A DNA stretch of 64,000 bases from the NCBI GenBank assembly GCA_025331125.1, contig JAOALB010000092.1, positions 62,001 to 126,000 on the forward strand, written 5' to 3'. This stretch comes from Mycogone perniciosa. Its lineage: Eukaryota; Ascomycota; Sordariomycetes; Hypocreales; Hypocreaceae. The stretch's first letter is position 1. Every line of letters begins with the position of its first letter. The notes under the pieces are model-generated. The model saw only the letters and a list, made by a program, of their open reading frames with translations. It was not told where the DNA came from and did not search any database. Shown here piece after piece: positions 22,860 through 35,488 of this stretch. Made by a program: the position numbers and the translations under genes.

Positions 22860-23214
22860 GGTTCCTCTCGGGTCAGAAGCGAACAGAGAGAATGGCCGAG
22901 CTGAATTGAACGACAGAGCTGTCCTGGACCTGATCCAGAGAGCTTGGTGAGGCTGGAGGGGCAGGTTACAGCATAGCAGGCACCGTCTGTTGCAGCCCGG
23001 ATACAGCGATAGGCGACGATACCTCCGTATTGTCATACGTAACGGCCCCAGCCACGGCCCAGCCACGGCTCCGCCGCTCCACAAAGGTCTTATCGCCTGG
23101 CGGGGATTGCGATAAGGAATTTTTCTGTCGGGACGCCGAATTTTACGGCACTGCAAGTGTGGTTTGGTTTGGTTTCCACAGTCTCTTGGAGATCGAGACG
23201 AAGTCCAACACAAG
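22860..23214. promoter_or_regulatory. Shared divergent promoter region of vps29 and rrp12
   Basis: 355 bp separate the two start codons, so both promoters overlap this stretch. No specific binding site was identified with confidence. Confidence 0.45.
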
Positions 23215-26200
23215 ATGGCGACTCCAACACTGGCTGAAAAGCTGGACAAGATCAAGTCCCCTGGGCTCCAGAGCCAGCAGAGGGTGAGAACCAAGAATCC
23301 ATTGCGCAGAAATTGTGTGCTTCAAACAGGCATTGTTACTGACCCGATGGCGCACACATAGACTGTCGTTGTCCTGCAGGCGGTCGAATCTACCTTGAAG
23401 GAGCAGAATACGGCGCCGACCGCAACGGGATATTTTGCTGCTCTGCTTGCGCTTCTGCAGCAGGCAGAGAGCAATGGAAACATCAATATCGAACTGGCAA
23501 CGCCTGTTGTGTATCTCCTCGATGTGGTCACTCCGTTTGCCCCGCAGCCTCTTCTTCGATCCAAGTTCACCCAAATCCTCACCTTGCTCGCGCCCGTATT
23601 GCTGATGCAGGATGCGGAGCCGATACTTCTTCGGACATCAATTGGGTGTCTTGAATCGCTCCTGTTGGCCCAAGACTTACCATCCTGGGAGCTGTCCGTT
23701 ACTCAGATCGGTCCGAGACGGGCAGTCGCAGGACTGCTGAACCTCTCTCTGGACCAGAGGCCAAAGGTTCGGAGACGAGCTCAAGATGCGCTGAAGAAAG
23801 TCCTCAGAAACCCTCCGCCAAGCCCTTCCCTGGATCACCCTGCCGCAGACATGTGCGCGCATACTGCCTTGAAGAATCTGGAGGACTTTGCGACCAAGGC
23901 CATGCAGGCACGGAAGGGCAAGAAGGCGCCCAGCTCAACCCATGACCCGGCATTGATTCATGCGCTGCAGCTGGTCAAGACGGTGGCCGCAGCGAGTGGT
24001 GGCTGGCCAAGCACCAAGATCGAATCTCTCTGTGAGCTGCTGTTGAACATTGCTAAAACCGGCAATGAATACATGACTATGGCGGCTTTTGAGATTTTCG
24101 AAATGATCTTCGAGAGCATGACGGACGAAGTTTCCTCGGCGAAGCTGCCCCGTCTAATGGAGATCATCTCAGAACTTCGACCCGCTGCAAACGATACCCA
24201 GCTCGTCCCACCCTGGCTTGCGATTCTTTCTCGAGGATACGATGTGTCGGCACAGATTGAGCCTGAGGAAACATTCCAGAACCTCCCCGACCTTTTCACC
24301 ATGGTATCCCAGTTTCTCGAGTCGGAGTCAGAAAACATCAGGATCTCAGCTTCCGAGTGCCTAGTCTCCTTCATGGCCAATTGCGTACCACAGCAAGTCA
24401 TTCTTGAGCCCTCATTATACGATGAGAAAATTTTGGACAAGATTGCGCGCGCCGCAGAGTCGCTCCTTAGTGTTAAATATCAGGCAGCCTGGCTTCAAAC
24501 ATTCAACGTCCTCGGTGCCATTTTCACTAGTCTGCGATGGAGGGCCAATCCCATTATGCTCAACGTCACACGGACTATCGGAGAGATTCGAGAGAGCCAG
24601 TCATTCCGGAACAAGAAAGAGGCGGATGAAGTGCTAGGACAGGCTGTCCGAGCTATGGGCCCGGAGGCTGTTCTTTCTGTTCTCCCCCTGAACATTATCA
24701 AGCCAGTGAAGGGCCAAGCTGGACGGGCATGGATGTTCCCTATCTTGCGAGACTATATCAGCAACACCAACCTTGCCCACTTCAAGAGTGAGATGGTGCC
24801 TCTGAGCGAGGCCATGTTCCAAAAGGTTTTAGACCACGGCGAGTCAGAGAAGACGATGGAGATTAAAATCTACGAGACGCTGGTGCAACAGATTTGGTCG
24901 ACTCTTCCCGCATACTGCGATTTGCCGCTTGATCTTACTGAGTCCTTTGACCAATCGCTTGCTGAGATCTTGGCCAATCTTCTGTATAAGCAAGTCGACC
25001 TGAGACTGGATATCTGCAGGGCTCTAAGAAGTTTGATCGAGTCAAATCAGGCTATTGCCAATATTGAAGATGAGGATGACCTTCTACTCCAAAGCAGGGT
25101 GACCAAGGAAGCTGCCAACAAGAACTTGGTATACCTGGGCCAATTTGCCGGCAACATGCTAGCAGTGCTTTTCAATGTCTATACCCAGACTCTTCCACAA
25201 AGCCGAGGTCCCATCCTTCAGACTATCAACGCATTCCTCAGCATTACACCGAACCAGGAGGTCATGGAGACGTTCGACCGCGTGAGCAAGATGCTTGCGG
25301 AAGAACTTCAGAAGACACCAGCCGCGGACAACAAGGAGAAATCGCAGAAGTCTAAAGACCACATGCCGTCCACTGCCCAAACCCTGATGGACCTTGTCAT
25401 CACAATGTCAGCATATCTCCCCCGGGAAAGCTTCGCTACCTTGTTCGAGATTGCTGCTGTTATCATCAACAAACAGGAGGAGCCCCAGCTGCAAAAGAAA
25501 GCCTACAAATTAATACCTCGTTTGGCAACCTCTGAGCTCGGCAAGAGCGCACTGCAAGAGAGGAATGCTGAGTTGCAGACGCTCATCCTGTCCAGCACAG
25601 AGAAGGTATCTGCCCCGGCCAGACGCGAGCGACTTGCCGCGATTGCTGCTTTGCTTCCTTTCGTTTCAGATAACGCCCTCCACTTCATTCCCTCTGTGCT
25701 GAGCGAGGTTGTCATTTGTTGCAAGGAGAACAATGAGCGAGCTCGAGAAACTGCGTACGAGCTCCTTGTTCAGATGGGACACCGGATGGCTTCTGCCAAT
25801 GGTGCAATGATCGACAACAGCAAGGTCCCACACATGTCAAGTGATGCCCCAGCAGCAGCAGCCAACATTGAAGAATACTTTACCATGGTCAGTGCTGGTC
25901 TTGCAGGAAGCACTCCCCACATGATTTCTGCGTCCATCACGGCCATCGCCCGTCTTCTTTACGAGTTCCGGTCATCTCTGAGTGAACAGACTCTATCAGA
26001 CTTGGTGCAAACCATGGATTTGTTCTTGACTTCAAATAACCGAGAAATCGTCAAGAGCTGTCTGGGGTTCGTCAAGATTTGCGTCATCAGCCTGCCAGTC
26101 GAACTGATGATGCCGCGTCTCGCCACGCTCGTTCCCAATCTCATTGTTTGGAGCCACGAGCACAAAGGCCACTTCAAGGCCAAGGTCAAGCATATCCTGG

Positions 26201-27045
26201 AGCGTATGGTTCGCCGCTTTGGCTTTGATGTTATCAGCAAGAGCTGTCCCGAGTCCGACAAAAAGTTACTTGCCCATATCCGCAAGACCAAGGAGAGAGC
26301 CAAGAGAAAGAAGGATGCCTCCAAGGAGGCTAACGATGATGGCGCCAGTGACGATGACGAGGAAGACCAGAGCAAGCGGCAATTCGAGAACGAATACGAC
26401 CGAGCACTCTACAGCAGTGACTCAGATGAATCCGCTGAGTCCGACGACGAGGGAGCAGCCAAGCCTAAGAAGAAGACCCAAAAGGGCGGCAAGACATACA
26501 TCCTCGAAGACGACGACGAACCCCTCGATCTTCTCGACAAGAAAGCTCTCGCCAAAATCTCCACCACCAAGCCCGCCAAGCTTCGCAAGCCCACCAAGAC
26601 CAAGGCCAAGATGGACCTTGACGGCAAACTTATCCTGGGCAAGGACAGCGATGACGAAGGCGCAATGGACCTGGACAACCCCACTGCTGCCAATCCCGAA
26701 GCTTCAGGCGTGGGCGCCTATGTCGCCGCCCTCAAGGGCAAGGACGCCGCCAAGCGCGGCCGCGGCGGTAAACTCAAGTTCTCTAATAAGCGCACCAAGG
26801 ACGACGATGAACTCGACGAGATGGACGAAACCGATGCCGTGGCTGTCAAGAACAGCATCAGCCCCGGCCGAGACCGTGGGAACAAGTTCCGTGGACGAGG
26901 AGGCAATCGCGGTGGTCGTGGAGGAGGCGGTGCAAGGAGTGGCAAAGGCGGCATTGCTGCTGGACGAAGGGGACTGGGCGTCGAGAAGAAACATGGGCCG
27001 CCGATGGGTGCGGGTGTAGGCAAGGGGAAGAGAGGCCGAAACTAG
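23215..27045 (+). CDS. rrp12: Ribosome biogenesis HEAT-repeat protein Rrp12
   Basis: Two exons, 23215-23283 and 23362-27045, phase 0, give 1250 residues. Exon 1 encodes MATPTLAEKLDKIKSPGLQS and ends QQR; exon 2 continues TVVVLQAVESTLKEQNTAPT. The body is an all-helical HEAT/armadillo array, including SLDQRPKVRRRAQDALKKVL and the NUC173-type region around INAFLSITPNQEVMETFDRV. The C-terminal ~220 residues are acidic and Lys-rich (DDGASDDDEEDQ, SSDSDESAESDDEG) and end in an RGG-type tail (FRGRGGNRGGRGGGGARSGK), fitting nucleolar RNA binding. Rrp12 is a karyopherin-like factor needed for export and maturation of pre-40S and pre-60S particles. Length and domain order match the family. The gene is divergent from vps29 and convergent with the DUF2293 gene. 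Confidence 0.93.
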
Positions 27046-27668
27046 ACGGACGACACAAGAGACAAGAAAACAAAGAAAGAAAGAATAAAGAAAAAAGGCA
27101 TAAGACTCGACAGCTCTATGTGTTGGATGAATACCCACGGTCATGAATCCGGTTGTGTTGTATGTATGGTGGTTATTAGTTCTTGTCCCCCCCTTTTTTT
27201 TTCATCTGGCGTTCACTGCAAAAAAGTACGCAACGAAGTAGAACAGGTCTTGGTCATGCGATCCTTCCAAATTTCATACATTCATTGAATCTCAAAATAA
27301 CAGTCCCCCGTAGTGGGAGATCATATTTGTGTGCGCGGTTTCCAGTTCGATACCTTTCTTTTGAGACAACCATCCATGCCCATGGTTCGCTCTTTAATCC
27401 ATGCTCGGCATGATATACTACTATTCCTCTCATACGGCCAGCCAGTATATGCCAATTGTGAAACAACGGTTGGGGGTATAAAACTAATGCAAGCCAAACA
27501 TGCCGTCCATCCGTGTATGCTCTATGCAGATTTAAAAACAAAAAGGGAAAAGGTTCCTTTCAACGCCTTGCCGGTTTCACAGCATGCTTCGTTGTGTCAT
27601 GGCCCGTCGGGCCATTGTAAAAGCGGAGAAGTCGAGGAGGGGGTCGTAACCCGCTTGTAAAGGATCGA
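27046..27668. other. Convergent intergenic region, rrp12 / DUF2293
   Basis: About 620 bases hold the two facing 3' ends. A purine-rich AAGAAAACAAAG stretch directly follows the rrp12 stop. No gene is supported. Confidence 0.5.
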
Positions 27669-30342
27669 TCAATCCAGAACAATCACATTCGGCGGGGTTT
27701 TAGGCCGGGGACGGTACTCTCGTCTGGAATCGTAGTACTCATCCGCCACTGGGGGCCGTTCGCTGCGGTACTGTCGATATACAGGTTCCCGAAGTTGCTG
27801 TGGAGCGGTTGGCCTGTCATCACGTCGTTGTCTATAGTGTGTGAGTGTCACGAAACACAAAGCAAGCGGAGCAGCTAACGCAATGCAAGACTTACATAAC
27901 CCAATAACCTTCGGGCGGCAGAGCACCATACTCGGCTCTCGGCACTGGCCGAGAGCTGTAGCTCAGGGATTCTCTATGGCCTTGCTGAGGCTGCCTTCCG
28001 GCACATCTGTTATTTCTCCGTTGGAAATGGGAGGCCAGAGGAAAGTTGGGAAAGGGATCAATTACTGGAATGAGCTCGACTCCAGCTGCTCCTCGACTCT
28101 CTTTCAAAATTATTGGTTCTTCTTCTTGCGGGGCAAACCTGGGCCCTCGGGTGGGCGGTTGATTTTCCATGGCCTGGACACCGCGGGGTTGGACTCGAAT
28201 AGGGTCCCCTGGTCGGCCATTGACCTTTTCGTAAAATCCACCACGATCTTCCATAAGGATGGGGTGAGATCGTCCTCCAGGCCTGCGGGCATTCACAACA
28301 ATTCTCCTGGTCTGTGGAAGCGCAGAGTAGGGATTTGGTTCCTGAATATATGTTGTAGAAGATAAAGGAGATGCAATTGGCATTCCACGATTAATGGAAT
28401 GCGAGGGATTGACGTCACGGGAAGTGGATAATTGACCGGATCCTTCACTCAAGAAGGCACCTAGCCGTGGGTCTTGTTGGGATGAGCGACTGCCGCTCGC
28501 CCCTTGGCCGAGGTAAGTATGCTTCTCAAGAGAAATCCTTTCCCCTTCATTCAAAGCAGGCCCTGGACGATGTTGCATGCTGGACCGCGGTAAATGAGAA
28601 TCCATTTGATCAGGACTTCTTGGCGGCAAAGCGCGAACAAATGATGGCCGGGCATCTGGCGACGCCGGTTCAATGGACGGAAGCAACATATCCTGAAAAC
28701 GACCAGTAACCGGGGAAGGTGGATAGCGGGAAGCCGAAGTGCCCGTGGATTGGCCATAAACAACAGACATTACCTTTTCATTTGGACGATGAATTAGGGT
28801 GTTCTGGCCCGCGTTGAATGAGGAATCCCATGCAGGCTGGGGCGCAGGGTTCTGCTGTGAAACATAGCCATTCAGACCTGGCACACTTCCAGGGACAGTA
28901 GAGCGAATCCGCAAGTCTGAATCATTGCTGGGCCTGCCTAGCATGTCATTCGGGGCCATGGGCGTTTTATGTGATTGATACGGCGAATGGGCAACATCCA
29001 TTTCTAGAGAGAAATGTTGGGGCAATGGCATGTCCCCACGATTACGCCTGATTGCTTCTTCCCAGGCGCGATACCTCTTAAAACCTCTCTGCGCCCTCTT
29101 TTCTGCTGTGCGGTCACGATTAGTTTGCTTCACAATCCCCCTGTTCGATCGGGTGGGAGTCGATGGATTATTTGCCCTGGATGCCAGGTTGGGAGAGCGG
29201 CGACGTTCCATACCTAGTTGATCTGATCCTTGAGTGGGTCGGTAATCAAGCATCGGTACTTCTCTGACATCGCCAGCATCCTCAACTGATGTGTCATCAG
29301 TTGATTCTTCATCCGAGTCCTCAGAATCGGAAATGACAACAACTTCACGCAAGATTTCATCCAGCTGGTCCCGGCCATTCTCCTCATCTCCCCGCCACTT
29401 GACGAGGATGTCGAGACACAGAGCTTCTACAACCCTTCGAGCATTTTGCCAACTCGTTTCTTTCAACAACTCATCATACCGTGTATGAGTATGCCGAATA
29501 TGGGCAAGAGCTGCCAGTTGGACCCTGCGAGCAAGTGTGATGTGGTCGCAGAGCCCAACAGGCCTCTCAGGTTTATTGGCCGAACCCTGAGAAAGAATTA
29601 TTAGCCGTAACTGGACTTTCAAACTAGGTGGTCAAATACAAACCCGAGTAAAAGCGTGCTCGATGATCATCTGACGGTCAGTGTTCGGGATCCTTGGAAA
29701 TAAGTCTCTAATGGCAGCATCAACTTGAGCGTGATAGACACGCGGCGACGCAGGTATCGGCTCAGGCTCCCCATCTGACGTTGTGACAACATGGTGGGGC
29801 AAATTCACTATTCCGGCTTTCGCTTCTTCAACGATAGCCTCTCTGATATGGTGGCCGATGCGGTGAACTTGGTGGACAATTTGATTCCGATCGGATTCCC
29901 TTGCGTTCTGGAGGCGGCTACCTTAGTCCCACGCTCAGCACATGAAGTAAAGTGACATACCGAAACGATGAAAATCATGGCATCCATTTCGCGAGACAGC
30001 TCTTTGCATGCTGTAGTTAGTTGAGGATTTCCAATAGGGACGAATTCGAAGCCTGGTGGGGGGGTTTTCCTGGTGGTGACCTAGCCAAGGTGAGTCTCAT
30101 GTGAGGTGAGAGCGTCCTGGAAGCCACGTTTTGCCTACCTGAAATTCGAGTTTCTTCTTCTTTTCCTTGTTCTTGACAAATTCAAAGTAAGTGTGATGTT
30201 TGGATTTTGGTACAGGCAGCTTTGCCACAAAGCCCGGAGGCACGGGTGCTCGATGGTCGTACTGTGGCCTCTGAGCTCTCCTGTGCCGTTCCTTTGGGCC
30301 AGCCGCCGCTGCCGGCGCAAGATTTCTTCTTCCCCTTGCCAT
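27669..30342 (-). CDS. DUF2293 domain protein with long disordered tail
   Basis: Five exons on the minus strand, 30342-30139, 30080-29961, 29907-29644, 29586-27896 and 27831-27669, give 813 residues. All joins keep frame; the last is phase 2, giving EGYWVI-QRRDD. The N-terminus is basic (MARGRRNLAP, KERHRRAQRPQYDHRAPVPP). Residues ~110-290 form the conserved part: DAAIRDLFPRIPNTDRQMII, EHAFTRGSANKPERPVGLCD, then HITLARRVQLAALAHIRHTH and TRYDELLK. I recognise this as the fungal domain DUF2293. It is followed by an acidic patch (ISDSEDSDEESTDD) and about 500 disordered residues rich in Pro, Arg, Ser and Gln. The function is unknown. The basic start and acidic patch would fit a nuclear protein. 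Confidence 0.85.
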
Positions 30343-33227
30343 TTTCAGCGTCTATTGAAGATATACCATTGCAAACCGTGGGGATCCGTTGGCGCGAGTA
30401 GTGAGTTTGCACCGATGAGGTAAAGCTGTCAGTTTAGCAGCTGATGAGGGCTCCGTCAAGAAATTTCCCGGCATGAAATCTTTCGCCTTTTGCAGGCACT
30501 CCTCGGTAGGATCAACTCTTGGCGAACCAGACAAGGTGAGGAAGGAAAATATCAGTGGCATCCAGCGCAGTGGGGGCAAGTCTGACACAGCTTATGTCGG
30601 TCGACGTTTATCGCATACCGAGAGTCCTCAGTATGAGCGAACGAACGATATGCGTGGCCACAGCCGATGCCAAACTACGAGCACCTCCTGGAGAGAATGC
30701 AAATCGTTGGTTGGGCTTTCACTGGTTAGGCACTATTAACAACTTGAAAGTTATCAGCTGTCAGGTGCAAGCCCACGCCTGTGGTGTTGGGTTGATGCCT
30801 CTTACATAAGCATTGATAGTTTAACGGACCGGAAGAACCTTTCTCCACTTTGACTCCCCAGAATCAAGGATCGGTCCAAAGGGGACAAAAAAGGAAGCGT
30901 ATTGCAGGAGAGCATCAGGAGCTTATGCTAGTATTATAGAATTGCAAGCACCAGCTGGATAAAAGTAATCCACAGCATTGAGAGTTATCCATCAATCAGA
31001 GTCATCCAGGAGGGTGAGAAACATCTATGGTAGTTGGTGTTGCCTGTGACAATGTGTATGCTTTGCGATCTGTGTTTTATTGTCATTGTCACCCACATGC
31101 GGCCTCAGCAAGATGTGTGGTGCACGCACTTTCAATACGATCACCAAGTTCGTCCCGCCAGGCTGCTCTATTAGCCTCAGATGGAGAGATGCCAAACTGC
31201 CGACTACTCGGTATTAGTATACTGCTAACCTGGTTCTAGAACACGAAGCTTTCTTGTGGCGGAGCATTTCTTGAACGTTTGAAGCGTCCCTATTTTATTA
31301 TTAATCTGATGACCGAATAGCATCCACAAGGCGCTGACTATGCCACCAAGCCAATATTAGTGATCACGGTGAAACCGAAGTCTACTTTATGGTTATTATA
31401 TTGAATATTCCGAAATAGTTGCCGAAATAAGTGTCGTGTTTAATAGCAGTAGTACTCGGTACTTCGTAGTATTTGGCACAATCCCCAAGAGAGGAGAATG
31501 TCGATGCCTTGGCCAGAATGATTGGTCAAGTGTGGTTCTTGATATGCATGGTGGTGTTGTGAAACAGTCCTAAAAATAGATGCCATGACGTGCACCCCAA
31601 ACAGTTTCAGGGCTCGTGAGTTAGGAAATGTTCAGAACCCTCAAGCGGAGAACATGGTAACTGCCGAGATGAAGTCGAGATAACGCTCGAGAGCCCCTGG
31701 ATTGGGAAGCTGTTGCCAGCTACTCCGTAGTAGTACCTACTAGCAGCGTAGTACCCGGGTGAAGCAATTACTATTCCAGAATGCATTTTCGCTTACAAGT
31801 GCGTTCTCTACTATAACTATTACCCCAGTACGGAGTACTACGGAGTAGTAAGATATTACTTCGTACTCCGGCCTCGTATGATAGGTCAAGCCACTCGCGC
31901 TCAAATTCGTAAAAAAACATCCAACATAATACGTAGGAGACAATGTCTCAAGACGAAACATGGCAGACTGTTGGCACAAGTCGTGTCAGCAATGCATCTC
32001 AATCAGGCAATTGCTTGCACTCGTACTGTCTGTCTCATGGCACTGCCACCGCCATCTGATCAGAGGATGGAGAACAGGATATTATAATCACGTGATACGG
32101 AGCATGACATGGGCTCGCCATTCGGTTTCCGGACAGATTCCGCTGCCCACATCCATCATTTGTACAGCCACACTCAGCCCGTTGCTAGCGTCAAGATAGT
32201 TTGCAGGAGGAGGCTAAAGAAGAATACGAGCACAAATTGAAGAACGGTGATAATCCTAATGCTACTTCACTACCATAGCAATCAGTAATCGCCATGTGTT
32301 TATGTTCAGAGACCAGCATGCCGATGCAGATGCAGAGGCACAGGCAGCTGGCACAGGCAGCTGGCACAGGCAGCTGGCACAGGCAGTAAGATAACAGGAT
32401 AGCAGCATATCACAACAGTATTTTGTTTGCTGCAGAAGGAATCGAGAGCATCAACCGTTCGTCGTATGTGCTCATAGGGCCTCGCGGCTGCTTTGTCGAC
32501 ATTCGTCAGCCTTCTGCATCTCCTCTGCTTGTGCAGCGCTCTGTGGCCTTTTGAGCTGGTTCTTATGGGCTTCGCTTGGCTCGTCCGGCCCGTTCGGTCT
32601 GGCGGCTAAGCAGCACTAAACCGGGGAAACAGCCAGGCGTCGTCATCCCCAGGGCCAAAACGCCCTCAACGAAGGCTACAAAGGACCACAAAAGACCCCC
32701 CAAGAGCCAAGGCTTCACACGGCGGCTGCTCTTCTAGGCTTAGCAGACCACGCACTCACACTCACTGCAGTCTTGGTGCGGGAGAAAAGGCTTACGCGTC
32801 CACTGCCCCATTAGTGCCGTCACCCCCGCCGTATCCCTGCGCTTCCACGCCAGCAAACGCCCAAAGGACGCCCAAGGACGCCCAAGGACGCCTAAGGCCA
32901 CCGAAGGGCCCTGCGGAGTCCGACACTATCCCCTGAAAGTGGCCCCCAACAAGCCTGCTTTCCTGCCCAGAGCAGGCTTCCATTCCATTCATAGGAGAAT
33001 CGACCCCCCTTGCCCAGCCCTTCATCCGCTTGTCTCTCCTCTTCCATTGTTTCGACTCTTCTCACGATTCTTCCATTCCGCTTCTTCTTCATCATCAATC
33101 ATCCTCATCATCATCATCGCCTCACCATCAGCACTTGACGCATTTGCCTCCACAATCACGAAGAAGGCGATAAGAGAAACGAATACGACGACATCGAGTT
33201 TCGCCCTCGGATCGGCACTCTTCCAAC
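30343..33227. other. Long divergent intergenic region upstream of DUF2293 and bZIP genes
   Basis: Nearly 2.9 kb with no convincing gene. It includes TACGGAGTA-type motifs (for example around 31721-31729 and 31829-31850), a 13-bp tandem repeat at 32339-32386, and three copies of CAAGGACGCC at about 32870-32895. A C/T-rich leader follows at 33000-33130, directly before the bZIP start. An open frame from 32939 overlaps the bZIP start but begins at GTG and is not credible. The size suggests a long, possibly heavily regulated bZIP promoter and leader. Confidence 0.55.
32339..32386 (+). repeat. 13-bp tandem repeat, 3.7 copies
   Basis: The unit is CACAGGCAGCTGG, repeated without mismatch, about 840 bp upstream of the bZIP start codon. 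Each full unit contains the E-box-like palindrome CAGCTG. Confidence 0.85.
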
Positions 33228-34988
33228 ATGTCGGCTTCGGCCCAGAACAACGTCGATATCGACGCCCTGCTCGATCTCTCCGAGTACGACGGCGTCTCCA
33301 ACTACAACTCGCCCTCGCTGTCTCCCTCCACCTCATCCAAGCCGACCTTTGCGAGCCCCATCACCGCTACGGTGACGACACCCAGCATTTCCACCACCCA
33401 GACCCTGAGTGGTCCTAGCCACAACTATGACATGTATCGCCAGCAAACCGGCTTCGTGCCTGGCGCCATCGCCAACACCATGGCTGTCAACGAGACCAAC
33501 AACACTGGCTACCAGGACTTTAGAAGTCTCGACTACATCACCACCTTCACGCCCGAGAATGATCTCTTTGACTTCAATACCTCGCCCTCTCAGGCAACCA
33601 TCGCCGCTTCGGAAATCATGGACTTTGAATCCCCGGCCGATTCTCAACTGTTCTCAACGGTAAACCCCAGCAGCATCGAGCAGGATTCGACACTGGCCTC
33701 CCCGGTTCTGCCATCCCAAACGAGCAACGTCGGACGCCTGTGGCCTGGCGCTCACTCCCAGGCTGCTCTAGCCAAGGCTCAGGCTCAACAAAGGCAACAA
33801 CAGCACATCATCCAGCAGCAACAGGCTCAGCGCCAAAATGCCCAGCTGTCCAAGTCCCGCGGCAAGGCCCCTCAGCCCACCGACCCTCTCGTCGAACAGA
33901 AGATCACCCAGCTTCTCAACTCTATGCGGGCCAAGCCTTCTTCCCCGGGCTCTGATGCCCCCACTCCCTCATCCAACTTGCCCAGGGCGAAGAAGGAGGA
34001 CGAGGATATGGACGAGGATGAACGTCTTTTGGCTAGCGAGGAGGGCAAGAAGCTGAGCAGCAAGGAGCGGAGGCAGCTGCGCAACAAGGTGTCTGCCCGT
34101 GCATTCAGATCAAGGAGAAAGGGTAAGCAATTGTACTTGCTGTTATTCGATATTCCCTAGGCTAACATTGTCGCAGAATACATCTCCCAGCTGGAGAGTG
34201 AGGTCGCCAACAAGGTCACGGAGAATAATGACCTGCGTGCCCAAAACCGCGCTCTTCTCGAAGAGAACAAGCGTCTGTCAGACTTGACCCGCATGCTTCT
34301 TTCATCCTCCTCCTTTTCCAACTTCCTTGACCACTTGAGCACCAACCCCGCCGCCATGGCACCGCCAGCCCAGATCAAGACTGAGCCTCAGGCGTCCCCA
34401 GAGCAACAGCAGGTGCCCAAGGATGTCAACCCCTACGGCTCTCAGCCGTCTCAGCAGCAGATCGGCATGGCCATGATCCCCGAGCAAACCATGGATTTCT
34501 CCATGCTTAATCTCAGCAGTGGTGGCTTCAACTTCCAGCCTCAAGTCTTCGTTGTCAATACCTCCGAGGTCCCCACCCCAATCGATACGAACGTTCTCTC
34601 GGGTAAGACATCCAACTTCGTGGATTCCTTCGCCTCCAATGATGAGAAGGTTGAGCTACCTGTGATTGAGCGGCCTGTCGAGACGCCCATTATCAAGTCC
34701 TCCGACGCCCCAGTTGACGAGGAGTTTGAGTCCGACCCTGAGTTTGCCCTCTACCACTCCGAGCCCGTGTCATCTACTTGCGAGCCCCAGACCTTGGACA
34801 CCGATAGCCTCTATCACATTGACATCTTTGGTGGCATTGAGCCGGAAAAGCTACTCTCCAGAATCGAGTTTGTTGATGCCACCGAGGAAGAGGAAGAGGC
34901 TGCTCTTGCCATGGCTCGGGTACAATGTATCTGCGCCAGCATGGAGTTAGTTGTGTCAAGGTTAGAACTTCTGACCAGGGACTTGTGA
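33228..34988 (+). CDS. bZIP transcription factor
   Basis: Two exons, 33228-34122 and 34177-34988, phase 1, give 568 residues. The N-terminal half is acidic/Ser/Thr/Gln-rich (MSASAQNNVDIDALLDLSEY), with a Gln tract (QQRQQQHIIQQQQAQ). It would serve as an activation region. The bZIP lies at about residues 285-345: SSKERRQLRNKVSARAFRSR, then RKEYISQLESEVANKVTENN, then DLRAQNRALLEENKRLSDLT. The basic signature is N-x-x-SARAFR-x-RRKEY, and the leucine heptads follow. The intron splits the basic region and the zipper, as is common in fungal bZIP genes. The C-terminus has short conserved-looking blocks (SDPEFALYHSEP, HIDIFGGIEPEKLLSRIEFV). Partner and targets are unknown; it is not the AP-1/Yap type, because no cysteine-rich domain is seen. 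The long upstream region hints at complex control. Confidence 0.9.
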
Positions 34989-35488
34989 GATAGACGAAAC
35001 AGAAGACTCGAAAGATGGGGCGTTCACACGCTAGGTAGAGAGGGAGCATTCTTTTCACGGCATATGTGCACAATACCATGGACTGGGAACACGGCTGCAT
35101 TTGGAGTTGGGGGTCAATGAAGACTGGCTACGTATGAACTTCTGGGCAAAGGCGCAGATTTCTTTCATTTTCACTTTTTTCCTTTTTTAATATTCAAAGG
35201 ATTGACGGGTGGTGGGCCTGGCACCAGCGTTTAGCAGGTTGTATAGATAGATGGAGTCGAGCATTCCACTCGATCAGAATCTCAACAAACAGATATGAAT
35301 TCATATGTTGAAAAACTTGACGATGATTCTTGTGTTTGTGTGCTCCAATATTGATGCCTTGATATTGACTTTTAGATGATCCCTTTTATGTAAATGCTTA
35401 GAATTCATGTGTCATGCATACATAGTCTTTCCCCCAAACGCTCTGTCCATGCATTCATATCACATATCACACATGACCTTCACCATCG
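34989..35488. other. Convergent intergenic region, bZIP / HET
   Basis: 500 bases contain the bZIP 3' UTR and the 3' flank of the HET gene. A T-rich block CACTTTTTTCCTTTTTT lies near 35170. Nothing else is supported. Confidence 0.5.

Noticed and set aside
26144..27019. 291-residue alternate-frame open frame
   Set aside because: It is an out-of-frame shadow of the Rrp12 C-terminus, caused by its repetitive, stop-poor codons.
32939..33418. 159-residue open frame overlapping the bZIP start
   Set aside because: It begins at GTG, reads C/T-rich leader as Ser/Phe/Ile runs and overlaps the bZIP N-terminus in another frame.
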